From: Leguminivora glycinivorella
Taxonomy: Eukaryota; Arthropoda; Insecta; Lepidoptera; Tortricidae
Length of the DNA: 64,000 bases
Reading direction: 5' to 3'
Assembly (NCBI RefSeq): GCF_023078275.1
Contig: NC_062983.1
Location: 14,253,001 to 14,317,000 of the forward strand
The stretch's first letter is position 1; each line of letters begins with the position of its first letter. The notes beneath the pieces were generated by a model. The model ran no database searches. It worked only from the letters and a program-made list of their open reading frames with translations, and was not told the DNA's origin. Made by a program: the position numbers and the translations under genes. Shown here one piece after another: positions 24,089-36,000 of this stretch.

Positions 24089-27000
24089 CTGTGGAAGGAA
24101 GAAGTGGTATTAAACTCCTAGTAAGTAATTCATGCATTCACACTGCGTGCAATTTACACTGCGTCGATTGTTAGTCATTCAAAACATGGAAGTAGACAAG
24201 TAAACTGCGGGCGTAGCATACTAGTTCGATAAACTTTATCGCATCGGAGCGTTCCCATATAACCATAATCGGTCGCCGTTCCTACGCAAATCCTCCTATT
24301 TTGTGTACACACAGGTCTTCGGGTCTCAATGCTTAGTCGCAGTACGGTCGACGTTTAGTCGTGGCGACCCAAATGGGGACGATTGGTAACAGGCACAAAT
24401 GGTCACAGAAGTGACAGAAGTGTGCACTACGCGTGCACACATTGTTACCGTTTGGCGACTACTTTCCCAAAATCATTCGTTCATTTCATTCTTTTCAAAT
24501 GGCGACTGTCAGAGACGTCAAAGTAAAAAAGAAATGAAATCATTTGACATTAAAATGTAATGGCGTAAGAATTTGTTAAAGATAAATATTGTTTGCATTT
24601 GTAATATAATGTGGGCTAATTACCATGGCCAATTAAATTGCTCGAGTGATTTCATAAAATAAGTCTAAATTTATCAACGCGCCATCAATTTACCTCAGTT
24701 TAACCAGTAATAATATTATTGACTACTCGGTGTTTGCGTGTTATGTATATTGATTGGTGAAGTTTTAGTGCTCCGGTGCATATAATATACTGAAATAATA
24801 AAAATAATGCCTAGAAAACCAATAAAGTTGTTAAAATATGGATTAAGACGGTAATATTCCATGTAAAAAACAGTCGCCAAACGGTCACCAAACGGTCGAC
24901 AAACGGTCGCAAAATAGTCGCAGCGTACACGCGTGACCGAAAGCAGTGAATATTTATTATATTTTCAAAATGACTTCCTGTATTAATTTTTTCCAGGTAT
25001 CCTCAAACTTTATAAACAATTAAATATGCCGTCGTACTCAGAGTTGCCCTCACTAAAGAAGATTAAAAAAAATTGTAACGTGCGTACCGAGCTGCTGGGT
25101 TGTAAAGGATCGGGGATCATATTATTATGGTCTTCTATAGAGCAACTAGTATTTTGCGGCATTTCACAATTGACACTTGTTGAAGTAGTCGTCATTAATA
25201 TTACTATCAACATTAATTTCAGCGATCTGTACTTCTTTTGTCAAGATTTTTGTATAGATAAGTGTTTACAAATTTGCAATGTTAAAGAGACATAAATAAA
25301 ACGTAGTAGAGTAAATAATGTGTTTTTTTGTAACCCAAACAAAATACTTGTAGATACGAGTGCGGAAAAGAGGAAAATCGGTACGAGTAGCGATAAATTA
25401 ATACACGAACGAAGGGAGTGTTTTAAATCGACACGAGTTGTGAATGTCCTTTTCGCACGTGTATCTTACGACGATTTTCAGTACCTAAATCTAAGCTAAG
25501 AGTTTCGACCAGATTGCTTGATTTTCTCGCACTACTGCGTTAAAAAAAGTAGCATCTGTACTGAAAAAAACTATCATTGCGCAACAGAAATTCTATTAAT
25601 ATCACAGTAAATACTCTATTTCATTTGATTCCTACTTTTATTGTGTAAAGCAACACTACACTTCATTTTTATCAATATTAAGAATTAAAAATTATATATT
25701 TAATACATTAAGTAACTATAAAGTGCTTATCTATTTGTATTATCATTCTGCACTTTTCTTAACTTTCCCATATTTCTATAAAATGTCGAAGAGTGCTTAA
25801 ATGGTCGTCGTCGTTTATTATTATTTAATTCGCTCATATTTAAATGATTCAAAGCAACCAGTCCACAACTTCACAAGACAGTTTGAGAAACCTTCGTATT
25901 TCAGATTGTCATTTGCGGATACAGTGGTTTAGGAGCAGTTCGGTAATCAGACCTACACATGTGTGTACAAATTCTGTCAATGTCACTGTCAGAAACCGTT
26001 CTGACAGTGACAATGACAGCCACAAATTCGTCCACATGTTGTTACCGTTATGTGTGCAAACGTCGACTAATAAAGTGTCGTTAAAAGTCATTCTGACAGT
26101 GACATTGACAGCCACAAATTCGTACACATTTTGTTACCGTAACGAGTGCACACGACGACTACATTTTGTTATTGTATCAATACGGTCGCATTGTTTGCAC
26201 GACGTTACCACGCGTTATGTCACATTTGACAGTTAGTTACTGATTTGAAGATTTTGCGACTGAAATGGTTGTATGGGTTCCTATCGCATTTACAAATACT
26301 GCGAAAAGGACGGCCTGACGTTTTATAATTTATCGCGCGACTTGCCTGAACACCTCATAGAGTAGACAAAAAGCGATCGAAAACGCGTAACTTAAAATGT
26401 GTACCCAAAGGTGAAAGGATTTATAATTTGCATGAATGGCGCTTTTTTCTACTGACAAACGGCGGGTGTAGTGGTTGGCGGTTTATTTTTGTCGCGTTAT
26501 ATTTGTACTTTTATATTTTGTGGTTACCTATACGTCACTTTCAAAATTACATTGTTTCTACAACGAGTAAGGCCTGATGTAGACGGCGTGCAAACTCGCA
26601 TGCGATTTTAGTTACATTGCGGGCTGTTGAGGTTAAAAAAAATAGTTTATTTGCCAAAAAACTCCTGACATGGAGATAGATGCAATTTTACACAACCATC
26701 AAATACAGCAATGTAATAAAACTCGTATGCGAATTCTCGTACCGTCTAAATAGGCCCTAAAGTGACATGCGATAAAAATACGGCAATGTTACACCGGGTC
26801 TGCCAATATATAAATTACTATTTCAAATAAATACCAGCGAAATTGAACTGGAAGTTCTGCAGATGCTCGTATATGACCCTGTGGAGTCGGATGGCCAGCT
26901 CCAGGGTCACTGCTTGCAGGTTCTCGCCTTCTAGACCGGAGTGGATCTTCTCCATCACGGTGTTCAGGTAGGACACTACGGATTGACACGCCTGGGGAGA

Positions 27001-30000
27001 ATATGTACATTATTAATGGTCTAATAGGTGTAAAACATAGATGTAATGTGATGATAATACCAAAAACGAACAGAATTTTTATTAACGGTATGACCAGACC
27101 ACGCTACTAAAAATATTACAAACGAAATGGCGTATGTATAGCGATTTCTTTACATCTCTTGTAATTAGCACTATTGTGGATACTACGCCAGATGAAATAG
27201 AAAGAGCACTGGGGTTTACCGCAGAACTTAGAAAGCACCGCGTAGTAAAACCTCGTTATAATTATCTACAAGGTTCACCGGATTAGCCCCCCAATTCTCT
27301 TTGACTTATTAAATATAAATTATGTTTAAACATAACTACTGTCCATATTTTTCTTCTAATTGGGTGGTGCTTTATTTCGTGCACTGCATAAAATATTTTA
27401 TTTTAAGTATAGGAAACTAGCCTGTTATGCATTACATCAGGGGCCCATTTCTCGAAGCTACAAGTTACAAGTGGTTGTCAATGTCTAATATGACAAGTTG
27501 GAAAGAGAATTCCGCTTGTAACTTTCAGCTTTGTGAAACGGGCCCCTGTATTGCCCCTGATTTTATGAACTATAGACTTCTTATTATTATTACGTACAGG
27601 AGAAGCCAAGGTATCGACGTCCCCCTCAGGTTTAAAGTCCGACTTCTTCTGTTCTGTCTGTAGATGCAACTTGACCCAGCCAACAATGGCTGATATAGCT
27701 CGTTCTAACCCAGCATCTAGTTTGGCTTCTAACTGCTCCATTATAGTAGTCTTCTTGTTCACACATTCGGTCTGCTTGGCTGTGGAACTGCGAAAACATT
27801 AACGTTAAGGAAATAAGGGAAAAATTAATAGGTACAATCACTAGAAATAACATCACACAAAAAGAAGGCCGCAATTAATACATACATACAATCACGCCTG
27901 TATCCCATAAAGGGGTAGGCAGAACACACGAAACTACTAAAGCTTCAGTGCCTTCAGTGCCACTCTTGGCAAATAAGGGATTGAAAGAAAACGAAACTGT
28001 GACATTGCAGTGACAGGTTGCCAGCCTCTCGTTTACGCCACAATTTAACCCATATCCCATAGTCGCCTTCTACGACAACCACGGGAAGAAAGGGGGTGGT
28101 GAAATTCTTAACCCGTCACCACACAGGCCGCAATAATATCTGACACAATTTTATTTCTAGAGCCACGAGATCGTATCAGATATTTATGCATCCTTCTTTT
28201 TGTGCGATGTTATTGCCGCGAACTATGCCTACTAAATCATTTTAGCACTCTAAATATCACAATTCACACTAAAATAACTCTTCTGGCGGAATGGATCTAT
28301 TGTGTCCATAGGCAAATAACGTACTTACTGGTAGCCGCAAGATAAGCGACATACTTATAGCCCTTACAGGTAAATTCAAAAGTGCTGGCACTAATGGAAC
28401 AAATCAGTGAATGAAAATGTGCTTGACAGATTAACCAATAAAATCATCCATACTTCCATACTAATATTATAAATGGGGAAGTGTGTGTGTCTGTTTGTTT
28501 GTCCGTCTTTCACGGCAAAACGGAGCGACGATTTGACGTGATTTTTTAAGTGGACATAGTTGAAGGGGTGGAGAGTGACACTACTTTTTGTCTCTTTCTA
28601 ACGCGCGCGAAGCCGCGGGCAAAAGCTAGTAATAAATAATTATTATAGGACATCCTTACACAGACTGAGACCCACGGTAACCTGAAGAAGGCTTGTGTTG
28701 TGGGTATTTACACAGACAACGATATATACAGAGTGGGGCCTGTAACAAAGGCGAAGAATTGAACTCTAGGCTATTCTCCTTATACTGATCAACATTTGTT
28801 CGGCGACTTTTAAAAATAACTTGTATTTTGATTTTTATCACCCTTGAAAGTTTTTTCTAAGAGGTAATGTATTGCGAATTCTGTTAAGTCTAAAGTGTGA
28901 CAGACAACGTCAATGACAACAATAATGGCGTACATTGAAGCTAATATTTATTTTGTATGAAAAATTAAAAATTTAAAGATTTCATAATTTTTAAAAGTCA
29001 CTGAACAAATGTTGATCAGTATAAGGAGAATAGCCTACAGTTCAATTCTTCGCCTTTGTTACAGGCCCCACTCTGTATAATATACAAATACTTACATACA
29101 TAGAAAGTATCCATGAATCAGGTACAAATATCCGTAATCATCACACAAATTAATGCCCTTACCGGGATTCAAACCCAGGACTACAAACTAGTCCAGACCG
29201 GTCGTCTGGCCTCGTCAAATGGTAGCTATTGACAGTTACGACTGTGGCATACAATCAAAGTTTGTTCATTCCATTCGTGCCAGCTTTCGTGAATCGATCT
29301 GTCCATCACTTGATGCTTCAGTAATGTAGTAATGTGACATGGATGAATATTAAATTTAAAAAAATTGGCGGTAGACGCCTAAGCCTAAAAATACTAGCCT
29401 AGAACCTAGGCGGGAAACACAAAAATAATTCAAAAATTAGACAAACTCAAAAACAAAATAACACGAAAATAGCGTATTAAGGTTATTAGTGTTATTAAAA
29501 AGACTGTGGTAAATTATTAACACATACCGTTTTTGAGGGTTGACTCTGGAAATCGTGTTTATTTTAGTAACAAAAAATAAACTATATCTAGGTCACTAAA
29601 TATGTACTTCATGATGTAAAACATAAATGTACATGATTTGATACTTATAAAAATGATTCTTACTTCATACAAGGCAGGACTGATTCTTGAAAATGTTCCT
29701 CAAACATTTTCACTATTTTGTTACATTCTTTCACCGTGTCAAAGAAGTAAATCTGTAAAATAAAATAAAAACTATTTGTTTTACAATTAATAACATTAAA
29801 CAACACACAAACATATAAAACATGTCAGGCATTCTCTACTGTCTTTAGTATCTAAAGTGGGGTCATGATTTTTTTTCGAGTCGGACTCGCCCACCGAGGG
29901 TTCCATATAAACTTTCTTTCAAAATACCTAGTAAAGATAATCTCATGTTACTCATACATATAACTAAAGACTTGAATAGAAGTGTGTCCGGGTGCCTCAG

Positions 30001-33000
30001 GAGGATGGTAATTAATTAATACACAAATCACTTCTGAAAACACATTATATGAATTAAAATAGACTATTACATGTTAGTAGTTTTACATACTTGACAGAAG
30101 AGAGTGTGTCAGCTAATAAGTACCAGTAACGCGCAAGCCATTTAAATTAAGAATCCCCCTCTCTCTCTCTCTCAATATACTACAAGAAGTATATAGGTAC
30201 TAATGAGCTTTATTGTGTATAGCGCCGTCTCTCGATTAATTCGCTATCAAAATTGCGCGCCCTTATAGTATGTTTTTTTTTTCAGGGATATTTTTTATAT
30301 GACCCTAAAACATTATATGTATGTTAAATATATGCTAAATTCATCTAAAAAAGTGATAGAAATAATGATATAGCTACCTGCGGTGGAGACTTGCTCTCGG
30401 CAATGGGTATGGACTGCAGGCCCAAATCTAGTGCGTAGTCAACGTGTTCGACCAGCAAATGTTGGATGAGGACGTCTAAGAGAGCAGTCGCGGTGCCGGG
30501 GAGCTCGTTGGGAGTGCATAACTGGAATAGTAAGAATAGTGTATCTAGAGTCTGATGAAACGCCCCTGCACATCCTGGCAGAGTGCCCCTCTCTAATGCG
30601 CACACGTAACATGATTCTGGGCTGCTACCAAATACACCCAGAGTATGTGAGGTATCTCGATCTCAAAAAGATACTACAAATCTTCGAATTTGTAGGACTT
30701 GATCGAGAGTTGTAGTAGGTGGCGATCACAATAGATCAGAAATGGTCGCAGTGATACATAAGGCGCTCTGAAGCCTTACAAAGCCCCTAACCAAGAAGAA
30801 GAAGAAGAAGAATAGTGTTTCAGTGGCATTTTGACAACTCATCATACTCCTTGCGTTATCCCGGCATTTGCCACGACTCATTGGAGCCTGGGATCCGCTT
30901 TGACAACTAATCCCAAGATTTGGCGTAGGCACTAGTTTTACGAAAGCGACTGCCATCTGACCTTCCAACCCGAAGGTTAACTAGGCCTTATTGGAATTAG
31001 TCCGGTTTCCTCACGATGCTTTTCTTCACCGAAAAGCGACTGGTAAATATCAAATGACATTTCACACATAAGTTCAGAAAAACTCATTGGTACGAGCCGG
31101 GTTCGAACCCGCGACCTCCGGACCGAAAGTCGCACGCTCTTACCGCTAGGCCATCAGCGCTTCACGCTGCATTATGGCAACTATGTTGAGGAATTAAGTA
31201 CCTTGTGCTTGACTTGATTGCTTGTTAAATACCGTTTATAGCAATGAATAGGAATATTTTGCTCATAAAAGCACTTCTGACGGTAAGCTGTAGCGTCAGG
31301 AATAGGTAATCTAATTTGAATCTCGTAAGATCTCGAGCGCATTTGCGTCTTGGTCTAGGTTATGATATTATTCTGGGTGTATTTGGGATACGGTTCGACC
31401 AAAGAAGTGTACCAAGGGCACATCCCTTTTTTTTAAAGTAAATTAGTAGAATTATCTTATCTGTTTTTCTCATCACTCGGAACACAATTTGGTCCTTATT
31501 AGTTTAGGCAATATTATTGATTTTTTGCCTCAAGGTACAAAGGGGCAAATCTCGACTGGGGGACAATTGTGACTAATCCATTTTTTCCATTATTACACTA
31601 TGATGTTGAGTTCTACATGTATCCACTGAACACGCCTACCATATATAACCAGTGGACACTCTATTTATAATGCAAACATTGTAAAACATGGAAAAAAATG
31701 GACCAGTTACATTTGCCCCCCCCAGTCGAGATTTTCCCCGCTGTACCTTACTGGTAATTAATTAACAGGTACATCTAAATATATAAAAGAAGAAAACTCA
31801 CTGACATATCAACGCACAGCCAAAACCGCTGGTCCTAGAGATTCCAAATTTGGCATGTAGGTTCCTTATAAGGTGGAGTGGAGCACTAACCCTTCGAGTC
31901 CCAGCGACATCATAATTATGATGTCAGTAAAATATAAATAAATACATATAGACGCTTGGGACTCGAAGGGCTAAGAAAAGATTTTTCAAAATTCACATCC
32001 TAAGGTGGTGCAATCGGGGTCCAAAGTTCAACGTTTCAATAAGATTACTTTTAGTACGCGGGCGAAGCCGCGGGAAATAGCTAGTTAGATATAAATAAGT
32101 ATTAACTTACCGTTTTGCACCTAGTGAACGACGTCTTCGCTTCGCTCAGTATCCTACTAACGAGAGTATCGCTCAGGAACGTCTCGCCACCGTAATTTTC
32201 GATCTGAGCGATGTTTATGTTCGCTCGGGTCCCGATTACCGCTTGCAAATCGCGTCGCAGTTCCTGGAATCTGGAGAAAAAGTGGTTTTGGCAAAGAGAA
32301 TCGAGTATATTCAGAAGTACTGTCAAACTAAAATGTGTAATCACAGTGAAGACTGCCATCTCTCCACAGATTCTCCGTTTTGACAAGTTGTGCAGCAATT
32401 ATTGCTCGAAGCAATGCTGAGATAATTTGTCGCTGTCCGATATAATTGCCACTCACCCTGCGTCCTGTATCTGTCGCTTCACATGCCCCTTGTCACTGTT
32501 ATAAGAGTGTAGTAGGCTAGACAACAGTGCCTGTAACCGGCGGCCCTCGAGCGCTGGGTAACCATCACCGGCGCCCGCTAACGCGCCGTTTACCAGCGCT
32601 GAGCGACGGAGGGACCCTGATGTGTTGCCGGTGTCAGATATAATAACCACTCACCCTGCGCCCTGTATCTGTCGCTTCACATGCCCCTTGACGCTATAAT
32701 AAGGGTGTAGCAGGCTGGAGAGCAGTGCCCGTAACCGGCGACCCTCGAGCGCTGGGTAACCATCACCCGCGCCCGCTAACGCGCCGTTTATCAGTGCTGA
32801 GCGACGGAGGGACCCTGGTGTGTTGCCGGTGTCAGATATAATAGCCACTTACCCTGCGCCCTGTATCTGCCGCTTCACATGCCCCTTGTCACTGTAATAA
32901 GAGTGCAGTAGGCTAGACAGCAGCGCCCGTAACCGGCGACCCTCAAGCGCTGGGTAACCGTCACCTGCGCCCGCTAACGCGCCGTTTACCAGCGCTGAGC

Positions 33001-36000
33001 GACGGAGGGACCCGGGTGATGGGTTACCGGTGTCTGATATGAAACCGGCTGACACTAGGTCGTCGCAAGCTTTTTGAGTGCTGAAAATATTAAAAAAAAA
33101 ACGATTTAGGTCCTAGTGGGACGCTGAAATGAAATCACGAGTAGTATCAAAATACTAATTACATGAATTAGAACTTTACATCCCGGCCAAATGCCTAGTT
33201 GTCAACATTACTTTGGTAGTCGTCCATTGCCAGTGAATGGATGCAAGGTTTATAATCAGATCGGATTTTTGTGCGTTATCTTATACTAAAAGTCATTAAA
33301 ATGACATAAGTCACTAAGAATGACGCAAATCCGTCCGATCTCTGTTTATAATTACTTCATTCCCAATATGATTTTGAATATATGAACACCATGCCTATAG
33401 TTTGGCCCATGTCATTATTAGCCTTAGCGAGAGAATAACTAACCTTGTATACATATCATAAAGATTCCTCAAGTATTTCTCGACGTCATTCTTGTCAGCT
33501 AGTTTGGTCTGAATGTACTTCTGCAGCTTCAGGTGGAAGATGTTCAGCACGAACTTACTCATCACCTGTTGGAGGAAGCAACTTAGAGAAATATAAGATA
33601 GATGGCGCTGCTATTATAGTTCTTGTATGTTTTTAGAATTAGATTTTGTCATCTTGCAAAGCATAAACTTGAATTTATTACATTGTCGCTTACCATAAAG
33701 ATAAAATTTGCTCGTATCTTTATACGAATTTCCTGTTAGAGCGTCCTTAGGCTTAAGCGACCTTTTACTTGAAAATGGCGCATTTAGGGTTTTCCCAAAC
33801 CTATCGACGCAGAATCGACTCTAACGGCTCAGCCACGACATTGGTCTAAGCGCGACAGCGGTGAGCGGCGGCCATACATTGGAGGGAGACACAGCGATGG
33901 GACTTTTCATTCGCACGTATGGCTGCCGCTCACCGCTGTCGCGCTGAGACCAATGTCGTGGCTGGGCCGTAACCGAACAAAAATCGCTCGTTAGTATGAA
34001 GACGCTTACGCGTCGTCGTCGCTTAACGCATCCGTACGCATGTTCATACTAAAGAGCGATTTTTGGTCGGTGATTCTGAATCGATATGTTTGGGGAGACT
34101 GCAGCCATCTAAAGTTCAAGCATACTCCATATGCATTATATCATTTGTAAGCATTGACCTTACCTGCTCTGGGTTCGAGAATACTACGCTGATGATGTTG
34201 TAGTTCTTCTTGCAGAGAGGTAGGACAGAAGCAAAGATATCCTTGCCCATTAGCGTGTTCTGAAACAAAATTATATAGTGATGGCAATGGTCACTTAAAA
34301 TGTAGGTATATGATATTAGCATATTCATCAAAACACTTTCACGCTCATCACTCATCAGTGATATCCAATTCGCTGCAGAGTTAATTTGGACCAAATCTAA
34401 TAATACCTAATCTGGTGGTGATAGGCGCAGACAAATAGCCTGGCTCGGTGTTGTCTCCTCTCAGTAATTTTAAGTATGTAAATATAGTTTTAGATTGTGT
34501 TGTTGTTTTTTTTTGTATTATTTGTTATATGTATATAGATATAAGTACATACTAACATAGTCCGTCACTATATTTTACTAACAAAATTATGGATCATTTG
34601 GTCTGAAATAAACGAATTTTATTTTTTATTTTACTTATTTTTAAACATTTATTGGTTTTAATTAATAGCAATAAGGTGAAAAGAAATTTTCGTAATATAC
34701 CTAGTATATTAAATTAAATAGGTATACGTTTATGTCAGGCCAGCACGGGAAGCATGGTCGCGCGATAGACGATAAAATATCAGGCCGTCCCTATCGTACT
34801 TACAAATAGTGCGATAGGGACGGCCTGCTATTGCGATAGGGACGGCCTGATATTTTATCGTCTATCGCGCGACCATGCTTCCCGTGCAGGAGTCAATACA
34901 ATTTGTTAGTTAATTTTTTTACAATAAATTGCAATAAACAATGTACTTATACGTAGACTTATATTGACCGGGATATAGACCGTGATTACCTTTTTGATTT
35001 TTGTCGAGCTCCCGATATCTCGACGCAGTTGCATGCATCATGATCACGGAAAACTGACGAATATATACAATATATATATCCCGGTCAATATAAGTCTAAT
35101 GAAAATAACCGTGAATCATTCAAAAGTTTCAAAACACTTACTTATACCTATACTAATTTTCGCTTAGCACTATGAGTAGGTCTAGGTATACTAAGCTGGG
35201 GTGCTACGGACAGGAAACCTCCTAGTGTGCCAGGTCCCTTCTCATTCCTCTTGATCAGCTGATCCGGGGGAAAGGTAAGGGTCTTGGACGGTGCGCCCCG
35301 GGGGCAACGGTAAGTAATCTCTTGAGTTTCAAGTGATTCCTTATCGGTGCTGCCAATGTCCTGTCGTGGGGGGGTTGAGGGGGTTCCACACAGGGTGTCC
35401 TCTCATTGAGGGAGAGTTTACCCGAGTGTGTGCTGGAGAGGGCCTTCGGGCTGAGCGCTCTTGGGCGCGTGTGAGGGCACAGGAATACCGTTGACCTGTA
35501 TAAAACTGCGGTCCCCGTAACTGTCTAGGCAGAGGGCCTATGATGATGGCCGGGGTGGTTGCCACTGCTGGCCGGCGCCGGCGTGGTGGCCACGAGGATG
35601 ACCACCTCTATAAAAAATCGCTACGGCAACCTGAGGAGGTGGAACCCGGGGTATTCCGTCTCCTCCCGGCGTGGAGGTTGTCAAGAGGGTCCAGTGTGTG
35701 GTGTCGCCCTGCACACTGCCTTCGAGAGGGGGAGCTTCGGCTCCAGGGCCTTCGGGTTCAACGAGGGGGACAGTTTCGGCTGTCGGCAGCAGACATGTTC
35801 GCGGTAGAATGCTCTGCGATCCCGTGTTCATCGTCACCATTGCTGCGAGACGGGCATACCGTGGAGGGTTTAGTCGGTATTTGGCCCCTTGGCCACGAGC
35901 CCGACATATCCGTCCTAGTTCCCCGGCTAGACGGAATGCGTAAATGCATTACTCCACGTAAAAAAAAAAAAAAAAAAAAAGGTATACTAAGCTAGTATTA

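Noticed and set aside
22840..24174. Long plus-strand frames with repeated ACGASNKACLSCWRR text
   Set aside because: They arise because the 153-bp unit is a multiple of three, so any open unit frame stays open. The minus strand carries the conserved Sec10 coding sequence.
26270..26345. Third copy of the palindromic MITE at 34743
   Set aside because: It shares only GGACGGCCTGA and ATCGCGCGAC pieces without clear ends; too decayed to list as an element.
31089..31160. Possible tRNA gene on the minus strand
   Set aside because: The acceptor stem does not close properly and a SINE body follows directly; it is a SINE head.
32640..32700. Exon 8 copies as alternative, mutually exclusive exons
   Set aside because: The extra copies have no acceptor or polypyrimidine tract; the only AG dinucleotides (CACACCAG, CACATCAG) would give the wrong phase and a 38-nt intron from the previous donor.
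35540..35995. 151-codon frame within the polyadenylated retrocopy
   Set aside because: The frame runs through the A-tail into flanking DNA and overlaps other equally long frames on both strands; it is more likely a LINE 3' UTR than a protein.
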